Assembly: GCF_000949455.1 (NCBI RefSeq)
Contig: NZ_JXXK01000002.1
Coordinates: 203,333-267,332 of the forward strand
DNA: 64,000 bases
Direction of reading: 5' to 3'
Source of the DNA: Ruthenibacterium lactatiformans
Lineage (GTDB): Bacteria > Bacillota > Clostridia > Oscillospirales > Ruminococcaceae
The notes under the pieces: model-generated
The model's input: the letters and a program-made list of their open reading frames with translations, nothing else
The model's database searches: none
Told to the model about the DNA's origin: nothing
Shown: piece by piece, positions 51,812-59,395 of the stretch
How positions within the stretch are numbered: position 1 is the first letter of the stretch
Layout of the letters: every line of letters begins with the position of its first letter
Translations under genes and position numbers: made by a program

Positions 51812-52510
51812 TCAAATTTCATCGAGTACATCAGCAATTGATACGTCGCCTTTGTGGCGATTGGGTTTGTTTGCACGTGGTATAATGTTTTCGTATATAA
51901 CATTCGCGGACTCTTGCTGTTGTTCTCCCAGAAGGGATTGCTTTTCTTTCCATTCCAAGTAACCATCATATCTGCTCAATAGTATCGCCAAATCATAACT
52001 AATGCGTTGTATTGAATCCATACAATTGCCTTTTTGCTTGTTGTATTCATACACGCGATTAAGGTAAGCTTGCTTACGCTGCCACATATCGAGCAAATCT
52101 TCAGGAGGGCATGGTTTTTTTAATCCCTCATATTTTCCGCTGTACACACTGGCCAATTTTACATATATGTATTTAGGCATACATGACAAATCATACGTAT
52201 ACAACAAATAGTCTGTAAGCAATCTTTTGGGGTTATCTGAAGTATTTTTCTCCCTATTTCTGCTTCCTGTCGATCTTCGTTTTTGCGTTACACACTTTGC
52301 GATTGCTTCACGAGCATCAACGGACATCTTCTCAACAAGCGAATCCACCTCATCCGAAGGCATTCTGCCTCGTTTTCGGCTGAGAAGTCTTTCTTTTTCA
52401 CATTTGGCATGTAAAAATCGTTTTGTTTTCTCGTCGTAAACGAGGTCCAGAATGTCTAACACAAGATTTATTTCTTCCCCGCAGATTCCGCATTTACGCG
52501 TAATCTTCAC
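51812..52510 (-). CDS. Zinc-finger protein of the replication module, 232 aa
   Basis: GTG at 52510 (6 nt after GGGTG) is preferred over GTG 52519. N-terminal metal site CGICGEEI ... FLHAKC, then a strongly basic stretch (LLSRKRGRMPSDE), and a helical C-domain with an acidic end. It lies between the RecA-like ATPase and DnaB, a position held by yorH-like genes in SPbeta. Possibly a helicase loader or adaptor; unproven. Confidence 0.6.
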   Translation of the reverse strand: MKITRKCGICGEEINLVLDILDLVYDEKTKRFLHAKCEKERLLSRKRGRMPSDEVDSLVEKMSVDAREAIAKCVTQKRRSTGSRNREKNTSDNPKRLLTDYLLYTYDLSCMPKYIYVKLASVYSGKYEGLKKPCPPEDLLDMWQRKQAYLNRVYEYNKQKGNCMDSIQRISYDLAILLSRYDGYLEWKEKQSLLGEQQQESANVIYENIIPRANKPNRHKGDVSIADVLDEI

Positions 52511-52515
52511 GACAA

Positions 52516-53673
52516 TCACCCAATATCCTGAACGACTTTAAGGATTTGATGAAGAACCTTTACATCAGAAACCGTACGCATTGCCGTGGGCAAACCTGCG
52601 TCAGCAACGGCTTTTTTGGCTTTTTGCTTCAGTACCGGGGACAACGAATTGATCATACCTGTAATTTTGTCTCTCAGTACCTCTGCTTCATTGGTGTTTT
52701 CCTTAGGCTCATTTTCATTTTCGCTCTGTTCTACACCAATTTCCTCTGCATATTTACGCTCCTCTGTTTTGATTGCCTCGTGAATAGTGTTCTTAATGAC
52801 AAATTCTCTATTTCCAGAGGTTTTATCAATCAAATCCTGATAATCGAGCAAAGACGGATCTTCGATATCGTCTCCAGCTTTATGAATGCCGGTACGATCT
52901 TTCACAACGAAAGCGCGAACCGTCGTATAATCATCTTCGTCACGATACATACGAATACAGGTTTTCGCATTGTAATCCATATTCTTAAAGCCATCAGGAA
53001 TTTTACGTCCAGTAGCAACAGTGACTTCCTTACCATTGATTTCCTTTGTGATCTTTTCGTCCGTTTCTCGCGCAGTAACGATGTAGTGTTTGCCGGAACC
53101 CATCAAATCAAGAATCAATTCCTGTCCTTTAAAATTGACCGTCTGGTAATCCTTAAGTTCCATGCCCGCGCCTTCAATTTTGACGAATTTTTCGTCTCCA
53201 GTAAGGCCAGCAGCAGCAGCTTTTACCTTTGCTCTCTTTTTTGAAAACTCAACAATACTTGTTTTTGTGGTAAGATTCAAAACGCTTGCGCCGTCAACCA
53301 CAATCATATCCGGTCGGAAGGGCTTCCCGTCACTGTCGAGATATACTTCGTCTGTTTCATTTCCATCATCGTCTGGAATGTAAAAATCCTCACCATTCTT
53401 GGCCCGTTCAATAAACTCCAAAACTTCTGTAATTGACTGCGTATATGCAATAAGGATATTCCGCATATCAACACCGTTCTCTGCAAGTGTAGGAAGATAA
53501 TCATCTACGCTACCGCTCTCCGGGTCAAGGTACAGCACTTTGAACGGAGAGCCGTCCGGGTTCTTTAGGTATGCAGATTGCAGCGCCATTGTTGACTTTC
53601 CCGTGAACGGATTGCCAAATAGAATCATCTGAATCTTACTCTGAATTGCATTTCCACTTCTAAATCTTGCCAA
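52516..53673 (-). CDS. RecA-like AAA ATPase (Sak4-type recombination protein)
   Basis: 385 aa. Walker A GNPFTGKST near residue 20, LYLDPESG, Walker B MIVVDGASVL, and HYIVTARETDEK. Single RecA core with an acidic linker and helical C-terminus. Proteins of this kind (Sak4, SPbeta YorG) promote single-strand annealing with a phage SSB. TTG start with GGAGGAAC upstream. The SSB-like gene is two genes upstream. Confidence 0.8.
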   Translation of the reverse strand: MARFRSGNAIQSKIQMILFGNPFTGKSTMALQSAYLKNPDGSPFKVLYLDPESGSVDDYLPTLAENGVDMRNILIAYTQSITEVLEFIERAKNGEDFYIPDDDGNETDEVYLDSDGKPFRPDMIVVDGASVLNLTTKTSIVEFSKKRAKVKAAAAGLTGDEKFVKIEGAGMELKDYQTVNFKGQELILDLMGSGKHYIVTARETDEKITKEINGKEVTVATGRKIPDGFKNMDYNAKTCIRMYRDEDDYTTVRAFVVKDRTGIHKAGDDIEDPSLLDYQDLIDKTSGNREFVIKNTIHEAIKTEERKYAEEIGVEQSENENEPKENTNEAEVLRDKITGMINSLSPVLKQKAKKAVADAGLPTAMRTVSDVKVLHQILKVVQDIG

Positions 53674-53695
53674 ATTAGTTCCTCCAATAAATTTT

Positions 53696-53706
53696 TGTGT
53701 TATAAT
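53696..53706 (+). promoter_or_regulatory. Extended -10 promoter for the plus-strand gene
   Basis: TGT-TATAAT at 53698-53706 with no good -35. It lies in the gap between the ATPase gene and the divergent membrane-protein gene. Confidence 0.5.
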
Positions 53707-53759
53707 ATGGGATATAAGTAGCGCTAAGCAAAAGAAATAACCGCGAAGGACGTTTTGTT

Positions 53760-54134
53760 ATGGACTTAAACAACATTAATACCATTCTCACTGGCGTGGA
53801 AAGTATTGCCGCAGTCGTTTCCGCTATTGTTGCAGTCATTTCTGCCGTTAGGGCGCACAAGTATGCAAGCATAGCCAAAAATCTAATTTACAATGAAACT
53901 TTACGTCTACATGATAATGCACATTTGCAACAAGGCCAAATTCAAAATAACTACATCACAAATGACGAGTCTAAAATACAAGAAATCGCAATAACCGAAG
54001 CGCAAAAAGTTACAGCTGGCGCAACATCAAAACTTGCATCCCATATTCCAAAAATGGAATTTGTGGGAGCGGATTTACATGTGTTAACTCCACAATATAA
54101 GTCTCATAATATTAGCAACAGCGAAAAAGACTGA
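53760..54134 (+). CDS. Membrane-anchored coiled-coil protein, 124 aa, plus strand
   Basis: ATG after AAGGACG. One N-terminal hydrophobic segment (SIAAVVSAIVAVISAV), then a helical, Gln/Asn-rich part with ITEAQKVTAGATSKLASH. Runs against the main operon and overlaps the convergent small gene at its 3' end by 51 nt. Could be a lysogeny-expressed gene; function unknown. Confidence 0.55.
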   Translation: MDLNNINTILTGVESIAAVVSAIVAVISAVRAHKYASIAKNLIYNETLRLHDNAHLQQGQIQNNYITNDESKIQEIAITEAQKVTAGATSKLASHIPKMEFVGADLHVLTPQYKSHNISNSEKD

Positions 54135-54254
54135 ACATCCTGCCGCAATTAACGAAACAGTAGCCCAAAAATCAGCTCTTTTCATATCCTCGTTTAGAAA
54201 TTCAATCAAACTCTCACGGTCCAAATAATCACATTTTTTTGAACTTTTCTTCAT
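54084..54254 (-). CDS. Small membrane protein, 56 aa
   Basis: ATG with AGGTAGGTG upstream. Charged N-terminus (MKKSSKKCDYLDRESLIEFL) and a C-terminal membrane helix (ATVSLIAAGCSVFFAVANIM). Convergent overlap with the plus-strand gene. Confidence 0.5.
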   Translation of the reverse strand: MKKSSKKCDYLDRESLIEFLNEDMKRADFWATVSLIAAGCSVFFAVANIMRLILWS

Positions 54255-54298
54255 ATTGCACCTACCTTTTTAGATTACTTTATCTATCATTTATTGGC

Positions 54299-55353
54299 TC
54301 ACCACGGCTCATCATCATCCAATTCATCGTTGCTTTCAAGACTCTTGCCCCAGTTGCCACCATTCGAATTAGAACTACCGTAATCGTCTTCAGCTTTTTT
54401 TGATGCTGCAATTTTAGCAATTGCCTTGTCAATTTTATCTTCCGAATATTCTTCAGTATCAATTGTCTGAGGATCCGCACCAGTAATCACAAACAAGCGT
54501 TGCGTAGGCGAATTTACGCGTTCCATTTTGTTTGCAGTGCCCCAAACACTGGCTTCCTCAACCTCTTCAATATCGCGTTCTACAATAATATCGCCCCAAA
54601 CTTTGATGGACGAATAAGGCTTAATATTCTTGCGGAATGCAGTAGCCAATTTCGAATCATAGATGACAAACTCTGCATCTTCAATCGACTCATAATTGAC
54701 AATCTTTGCAGATACCGTAAATTTCGTTTTATCTTCGTTTGGTTCGATCCCGGTAAAAACGATCACCTGAGTAAACTGTGCATTTGGAGTGTAGTCTTCT
54801 GCCTCCATGTCAATCGGTCTGCACAAACTTACCTGGGTGGGTACCAAACGAACATTATGCTTATCATTGTATGTACTAAACTCAAGATTTCCCTTTACAA
54901 AAACGCTTGCGTCATCTTTCAAGTTCGTGCCAATCTCTTCACATGCATCGAATTCGGTAAGAACTTTTTTGTCGTTGACTTCATTTCCCTTCTTATCAAC
55001 AATTTTCTTGACACCAACGTTTACGCCAATCATTCGATAGCCTTCTTTATCGAAAGTATACCGATCTTTCCATGCCACTTCCTGTGTGTCCTTTGTAATC
55101 CCTTTTGCCTTGTCTTCCCGGCGAGAATAATACACGGACTTACGTTCCATACCATTAAGGTATGTATATACAGAGCTGCCATCTTTGTCGATTTTCACTC
55201 CAAAATTAACTGATCGGAATGGTTTCTTGGTGCTCTGTGTAAGCTTATCCTCATAGAAACTATCCTTGTCGGTCCCAGTCACAAGACCAGAAACACTAAA
55301 CGAACCACGAGTCTGTACCAAATCAATCAAACGAGTTTTTTCTTTTCTGCCAA
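54299..55353 (-). CDS. SSB-like DNA-binding protein with a 5' frameshift
   Basis: About 351 aa. TTG at 55353 lies 7 nt after GGAG and reads MAEKKK before the frame breaks at an A6 run (55336-55341); the rest continues in the other frame as TRLIDLVQTRGSFSVSG. A missing A or a -1 slip restores one protein. The C-terminus is acidic and ends DELDDDEPW, an SSB-type tail for partner binding. An OB-like beta-rich body. Probably the single-strand binding protein of this replisome. Confidence 0.7.
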
Positions 55354-55387
55354 GTTGAATCTCCTTTAATAAATTAATTATTTTATG

Positions 55388-55642
55388 TCAATCATAATCG
55401 GCATCGAAATTGATGCTGGTCATGTTCAACAGCTTATACCTATCACAAATTTCAGTTTGATGCATAAGACCTTCTTGTGTCGTCGGATAAAAGTAAAACG
55501 TTTTTCCGCCTCGATTCACAGGAACTTTAAACCCAATCAGCTTTCCACATTTTTCGCAAATCAAATTGTCTCCATTCCACTTAGCGTGCTTCCAGCAAAC
55601 ATTATTGAAAATATGTAGCAATATCCAAAACCACCTTGTCAC
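55388..55642 (-). CDS. Zinc-ribbon protein, 84 aa
   Basis: GTG 55642 follows GGAGGACGAAGA and overlaps the preceding stop by 4 nt. An aromatic N-terminus (RWFWILLHIFNNVC) and a CEKCGK metal half-site near residue 30. Unknown role. Confidence 0.5.
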   Translation of the reverse strand: MTRWFWILLHIFNNVCWKHAKWNGDNLICEKCGKLIGFKVPVNRGGKTFYFYPTTQEGLMHQTEICDRYKLLNMTSINFDADYD

Positions 55643-55803
55643 TCTTCGTCCTCCTCTTGTTCCAAACAAATCGTAGTAATCCATTCGCTTTTGCATGAAG
55701 GACACAGATTCCAGACTTCATATGGCGGTGAATCGAGGCCGTGACCGTCTATAAATACGGCTGGTTCATCAAATTCGAATCCGCATTTCTCACATTTAAA
55801 CAC
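55639..55803 (-). CDS. Zinc-ribbon protein, 54 aa
   Basis: GTG 55803 overlaps the last base of the upstream TAG. Two CxxC knuckles (FKCEKCGFEFDEP and NLCPSCKSEW) form a clear small zinc ribbon, with HGLDSPPYEVW between, and an acidic tail. Such proteins recur in large Firmicute phages; function unknown. Confidence 0.65.
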   Translation of the reverse strand: MFKCEKCGFEFDEPAVFIDGHGLDSPPYEVWNLCPSCKSEWITTICLEQEEDEE

Positions 55804-56066
55804 TATGCCATAATATGTCGAAACACACGAAACGGATCATAGACATCGCTGGAATATACAAGTTGACAATGATAATCCTCTTCAAACTTTTTTGCATCTT
55901 CATTAAGTTTCTTCAAACGAATCTCTTTTTCATTCTTCAACTTCTGTCGTGCCATGTCTTTCTCATAGCATACCTGAACATGTTCTTGGTACGCTGCATA
56001 GTCACCCTCAATTTTCTCATGGCAATACGGACACTCAAAAATCGGCTTCTTCATTTCAAATTTCAT
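55803..56066 (-). CDS. C2H2-type zinc protein, 87 aa
   Basis: MKFEMKKPIFECPYCHEKI ... HVQVCYEK gives a CxxC...H...C finger at residues 12-35, then a charged coiled coil. GAGGAGAA precedes the ATG at 56066. Confidence 0.6.
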   Translation of the reverse strand: MKFEMKKPIFECPYCHEKIEGDYAAYQEHVQVCYEKDMARQKLKNEKEIRLKKLNEDAKKFEEDYHCQLVYSSDVYDPFRVFRHIMA

Positions 56067-56133
56067 TAAACGATTCTCCTCTGTTATGTATTTTGATTTA
56101 CTGTTAATATTACTTCTATGACATATAAAACTG

Positions 56134-56343
56134 CTAGACGGCATCACCTTCTGCAAGCGGAGGAATTGTACATTCTTCCGTAAGATATGTAATTAGCTCA
56201 TCGGTACATTCCGGACAAAGATCTACACTTAATTCATCGCCATCATGCACACTGCCATATCCCAACTGTTGGTGATAAGAAAAACTATATGTGTTTGCAT
56301 CAATCTCCTTTCCACAACGATTACAAATTACTTTAATAGCCAT
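56134..56343 (-). CDS. Zinc-ribbon protein, 69 aa
   Basis: Two CxxC knuckles (ICNRCGKEID and LCPECTDEL) around a central beta region. First gene of the leftward replication operon next to a divergent control region, so it may be co-regulated. Confidence 0.6.
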   Translation of the reverse strand: MAIKVICNRCGKEIDANTYSFSYHQQLGYGSVHDGDELSVDLCPECTDELITYLTEECTIPPLAEGDAV

Positions 56344-56389
56344 CTTCTTCCCTCTGATCGTGTAAATTCTTGTTTATTTTTATAATTAA

Positions 56390-56420
56390 CTGTGGTATAC
56401 TGTTTTTAAAACAACCACAG
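56390..56420. promoter_or_regulatory. Divergent control region with inverted repeat
   Basis: CTGTGGT (56390-56396) and ACCACAG (56414-56420) are 17 bp apart, and the first overlaps an extended -10 (TGG-TATACT) for the plus-strand gene. Symmetry suggests an operator. Confidence 0.45.
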
Positions 56421-56440
56421 ATTTAAAAGGAGTGTAAATT

Positions 56441-56689
56441 ATGCCTCGTGGAGTCAAAAAAGAAGTCACTTATACCGGAAAGGCTGCAAAGATCAATGAA
56501 AAAATCCTGAAGCTCGAAGCCGATTTAAAGGCAGCAAAAGAAGAGTTAAAAGCAGCCTATAAAGAACAGCTCAAGGAGGAAAAACGCGCCGCCAAAGAAG
56601 CTGAAAAGGAAAAAAGAGAGAACCTTATTAAAGCCCTCGAAGAAAGCGGAAAATCTACAGAGGAAATCTTGGAATTCCTCAAAGGCTAA
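56441..56689 (+). CDS. Basic coiled-coil protein, 82 aa, plus strand
   Basis: AAAAGGAG precedes the ATG. MPRGVKKEVTYTGKAAKI then an almost unbroken Lys/Glu/Ala helix (about 15-70) and a GKSTEEILEFLKG end. Very similar short proteins occur in Clostridia genomes and phages. A nucleoid-associated or structural role is possible. Own promoter and terminator. Confidence 0.65.
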   Translation: MPRGVKKEVTYTGKAAKINEKILKLEADLKAAKEELKAAYKEQLKEEKRAAKEAEKEKRENLIKALEESGKSTEEILEFLKG

Positions 56690-56703
56690 AAACTAGTATT
56701 TTA

Positions 56704-56730
56704 CGGTCGGCTTTGCCGGCCGTTTTTTTC
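56704..56730 (+). terminator. Intrinsic terminator after the coiled-coil gene
   Basis: CGGTCGGC/GCCGGCCG stem with a 3-nt loop followed by TTTTTTT. Confidence 0.85.
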
Positions 56731-56751
56731 TTTTGTCAAACAGCTATGCTT

Positions 56752-57036
56752 TCACCGATTTTCCTCCACACACACATTTTCGGCCTTTCCTACCAGAATG
56801 AGCGAATACACACCAACCACAGGCGCAAGCGGAATCTTTGCATGACAGACAGTCGCCATCATGGCAAGCACACTATCATCAACTTCGGCGCTATCATGAA
56901 TGACAATAGCATCCGCTTCGCCCCGGCGCGTTTTCACACGCACGCGCTGCCCCTTTTTCAAATCCACAGGTGTTTCAAAAAGATATCCACTGCAACTAAA
57001 GTCACCTTCATGCCGTACAAGTACAACGTTCGTCAT
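56752..57036 (-). CDS. Hypothetical protein, 94 aa
   Basis: Start MTNVVLVRHEGDFSC at 57036 with AGGAGATAAAG upstream. Beta-rich barrel-like (GQRVRVKTRRGEADAIVIHD). GC content is higher than in the replication operon, as for the next five genes, marking a separate cassette. Confidence 0.5.
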   Translation of the reverse strand: MTNVVLVRHEGDFSCSGYLFETPVDLKKGQRVRVKTRRGEADAIVIHDSAEVDDSVLAMMATVCHAKIPLAPVVGVYSLILVGKAENVCVEENR

Positions 57037-57040
57037 TTCT

Positions 57041-57187
57041 TTATCTCCTAAATTCATAATAGTCTCTAAAATATGTCCATTCCTCGCAAACGAACCACCG
57101 ATGCCACCAGCGTTTGAGGCGGCCGCATGCGCGCCGCTTGCAGTACCGGCAAATACCGTTCTCCCTATGGTTCGGAATTGCTTTCAT
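57041..57187 (-). CDS. Small Cys/Arg-rich protein, 48 aa
   Basis: MKAIPNHRENGICRYCKRR start with GGAGGCAGACC upstream. One CxxC, Trp/Arg-rich (LKRWWHRWFVCEEW). Possibly a small nucleic-acid-binding protein. Confidence 0.45.
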   Translation of the reverse strand: MKAIPNHRENGICRYCKRRACGRLKRWWHRWFVCEEWTYFRDYYEFRR

Positions 57188-57785
57188 GGTCTGCCTCCTC
57201 TGCTGGCTGCTGAAGCCATTTGTATGCATCTTGAATACTCAAAAAATCCGGTATTTTTATAAAACATTCTCGCCTAAATTTTACAGCGCTCAATAAAACC
57301 GAAATCTCCTTATCATCCATCGCACGGATGCGGTCGGCGTTGGTGATAATCTCCGGGTCGGTTTCAACACCGTATGTACTTCTTAAAGCAGCACAACCCG
57401 AACCACGATGGCGCAATGCCTTTTCTCCGTCCGAATCGGTATATTTTACATTCTGCAGCACCACCAGCCGCCCCTCTTTCTCCGCCTGCGCCAGCTCGCG
57501 GAGGCGGTTAGTAGAAATTTCCTTGATGATTCCCAACCGCTGAGCGTTTTCAGTTCGCAAGGTCATGCCGCGCCCGTATGAATCTAAAATGCGCTCGATT
57601 TCCTCCGGATCCAGCCCGGTTTCCTCGTAGGCAGCGAGGCGGTCAAACGCCTTTGCAATAGGGCAGTCAGTACAACCCTTTTCGCCTTGATTCCGACACA
57701 CTTCTCTACACTCTAAATTGTCTGCGCCTTTTACCTGCCAGCAATGTTTATTGCCGACACAAAAATCATAAGTCAATCTCTCCAT
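57165..57785 (-). CDS. Hypothetical phage protein, 206 aa
   Basis: MERLTYDFCVGNKHCW start at 57785 with GGAGGATTGAT upstream. Cys-rich N-terminus (HCW, LECREVC, GCTDCPI), then AAYEETGLDPEEIERIL, a helix found in many phage accessory proteins, then charged helices. No catalytic motif. Confidence 0.55.
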   Translation of the reverse strand: MERLTYDFCVGNKHCWQVKGADNLECREVCRNQGEKGCTDCPIAKAFDRLAAYEETGLDPEEIERILDSYGRGMTLRTENAQRLGIIKEISTNRLRELAQAEKEGRLVVLQNVKYTDSDGEKALRHRGSGCAALRSTYGVETDPEIITNADRIRAMDDKEISVLLSAVKFRRECFIKIPDFLSIQDAYKWLQQPAEEADHESNSEP

Positions 57786-57795
57786 ATCAATCCTC

Positions 57796-57990
57796 CTACC
57801 ATCTGCGACCATCAACAGGTTCAAATCGATGCTGGTCGAGCCAATAATGCGGGCATTCTCGGAATCCGTACAAATACGCCAGATAATCTTTTCCTACATT
57901 CGCATTCCCGCAGCCAATGCCTCCGCCATACAGGCATGTGGAGCAATTCCGCGGCACTTTTTTAAACTCATGTACTTCTATTTCTCGCAT
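57796..57990 (-). CDS. Small Cys-rich protein, 64 aa
   Basis: MREIEVHEFKKVPRNC start with GGGAGGGTTCAC. Cys residues in NCSTCLYGGGIGC and ECPHYW suggest metal binding. Overlaps the upstream gene by 13 nt. Confidence 0.5.
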   Translation of the reverse strand: MREIEVHEFKKVPRNCSTCLYGGGIGCGNANVGKDYLAYLYGFRECPHYWLDQHRFEPVDGRRW

Positions 57991-58340
57991 TGTGAACCCT
58001 CCCGGTGCTTGCCGCACATGGGGCAGAACTTTGGCTCATAAATACCGACAGTGTGCCACTGATTGCCGCTCAATTCCTCAAACATAATAGCCATAGGCTT
58101 TCCGTTACCTGACCTGATCATAATGCGTTTTTTCTGTTCAGATTCCCCAACGTAATGATACGAAAGGTCGCATCCTTCAAGGTCTGGTTCAAGCGTAGCG
58201 TCAAAACAGAATCGGCATCCCTTGCTTCGTTCCTCACGCTCTTGGAGGGCGGAGATAGCAACATCACATGCTTCCTTTGCTTCGGTCCCCACCATCATCT
58301 TCAAGCCCGTGAATATGGCAATCGCTTTTTGGTCAGTCAT
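57978..58340 (-). CDS. Zinc-site protein, 120 aa
   Basis: ATG 58340 is 8 nt after GGAGG; a second ATG two codons earlier is too close. N-terminal helix (AIAIFTGLKMMVGTEAKEAC), GCRFCFDATLE and FCPMCGKHREG give two CxxC halves. Similar to the DUF-type Lar-like restriction alleviation or zinc-knuckle proteins of phages. Confidence 0.5.
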   Translation of the reverse strand: MTDQKAIAIFTGLKMMVGTEAKEACDVAISALQEREERSKGCRFCFDATLEPDLEGCDLSYHYVGESEQKKRIMIRSGNGKPMAIMFEELSGNQWHTVGIYEPKFCPMCGKHREGSQCEK

Positions 58341-58638
58341 TGTCATTCCCTCCGTCCATCTTGGCTCCGCACACCGGGCAAAAATTCCAAACGCTCTCGG
58401 CGTATTCTTTTTCGGTTAGACAACCGCCACAAATCGAACATCTAACGGCAATTTTACAATCCAAAAATTTGAAACATCCAGAATCATCCCACCGCCCATG
58501 CACCACCGGAGTGGCGTCAACGGCGGGCATACCTGCCAAAATACTTTCTAAAATATATACATCTACTATTCCCTCTTGAAATTCCACATTGTGCTCTGCC
58601 GCTTCCAGCAGCGCCTTTCGGCTTATCAAATCGTCCAT
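58333..58638 (-). CDS. Zinc-finger phage protein, 101 aa
   Basis: MDDLISRKALLEAAEH start and C-terminal RCSICGGCLTEKEY ... FCPVCGAKMDGG. This layout (ISRKALLEA...VVHGRW...CPxCGAxMDG) is a frequent phage protein in Clostridia; function unknown. AGGAAG precedes the ATG. Confidence 0.65.
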   Translation of the reverse strand: MDDLISRKALLEAAEHNVEFQEGIVDVYILESILAGMPAVDATPVVHGRWDDSGCFKFLDCKIAVRCSICGGCLTEKEYAESVWNFCPVCGAKMDGGNDND

Positions 58639-58790
58639 TATGCTTCCTTCTCCTCAAAACATTTTTGCCACTCAGATGAGGTGTTGATCCTCACATATCA
58701 ATAGATGTAATCTGCTTTCAAATCAGCTCCACAGGCCGCTGTGGATAACCGAGCATGTTACCGTAGATTTAATTACGGCATAAAAATTGT

Positions 58791-58859
58791 GCAAGCGGTA
58801 GGATTTGAACCTACTACATACCTCCTGGTGCGGTGCTCTACCAACTGAGCTACGCTTGC
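58791..58859 (-). tRNA. Degenerate tRNA-like gene (69 nt, broken anticodon arm)
   Basis: Acceptor arms GCAAGCG/CGCTTGC pair over 7 bp; D-arm GCTC...GAGC and T-arm GTAGG-TTCAAAT-CCTAC are perfect. The stretch between D- and T-arm is about 3 nt too short, cannot form a 5-bp anticodon stem, and has no U33-like position, so no anticodon can be assigned. No CCA is encoded. It is a decayed tRNA or a tRNA mimic. Confidence 0.7.
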
Positions 58860-59222
58860 ATGAGCCTACTGTTCATGACCAGCAGGTTCAAATGTATGAT
58901 TGGTCAGCAGAGGACGAAATACAAAGCCGACCTGCCACTATATGGCAAAATATAATTGCATAGATACTTTCGTTCTGCAAGTAGCGCAGTGATTTCACTA
59001 TGCAAGGTTCGCTCAAGTGCCCTGTGTAAATAGGCATCCGATGTAAACACCAGAAGCTTGAACTTCCAGGCTGCAAGTTTGACCGAGGACATGCCTCTTG
59101 GGTACTTCCCCCATTTCAGATGCCACGTTCGCATCTTCTAGGACAATATCGGTGTGTCCGTACAGCAGATGTTCCAAATCCACCGCACCGCAAATGTAAC
59201 CTTGTGCACCGCCACAAGGGGA
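58860..59222. other. About 360 nt between the two tRNA genes, no clear gene
   Basis: Several overlapping open frames of 60-76 codons exist on the minus strand, but none has a good ribosome site or recognisable sequence. Nothing further can be supported. Confidence 0.4.
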
Positions 59223-59299
59223 TGGTGCGCCCTACGAGAGTCGAACTCGTCACTCATGGCTTATGAGGCCAGCGCTCTAACCAATTGAGCTAATGGCAC
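59223..59299 (-). tRNA. tRNA-Met (CAU), or Ile2 reading AUA if lysidine-modified
   Basis: Cloverleaf: acceptor GTGCCAT pairs with AGGGCGC (one G-U and one mismatch), D-arm GCTC...GAGC, anticodon arm TGGC-CTCATAA-GCCA with anticodon CAT, T-arm ACGAG-TTCGACT-CTCGT. Discriminator A and an encoded CCA follow. The CTCATAA loop is found in elongator Met and in Ile2 tRNAs, so the charging amino acid is open. Confidence 0.85.
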
Positions 59300-59304
59300 A
59301 TGAG

Positions 59305-59329
59305 GCGTTCAAGCATAAAGCTTGAACGC
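59305..59329. repeat. Hairpin next to the tRNA 5' end
   Basis: 10-bp perfect stem (GCGTTCAAGC/GCTTGAACGC), 5-nt loop. No T-run; may be part of the precursor RNA upstream of tRNA-Met. Confidence 0.5.
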
Positions 59330-59364
59330 TTAAGTATTAACTGATAATTAGATTGTGTTGTAGA

Positions 59365-59384
59365 AAAGGCACTTTCGTGCCTTT
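59365..59384 (-). terminator. Terminator after the MrpR-like gene
   Basis: Minus strand AAAGGCAC-GAAA-GTGCCTTT with a GNRA-like loop, followed by TCT, 12 nt after the stop codon. Confidence 0.7.
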
Positions 59385-59395
59385 CCCCTTGCCTG

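Noticed and set aside
56752..58638. The GC-richer zinc-protein cluster as a separate defence island
   Set aside because: Small Cys-rich proteins of this style are ordinary phage accessory genes, and I see no nuclease, kinase or sensor domain.
58862..59222. ORFs between the tRNA genes (for example 58904-59134, minus)
   Set aside because: Overlapping alternatives in different frames, no ribosome site, no recognisable sequence.
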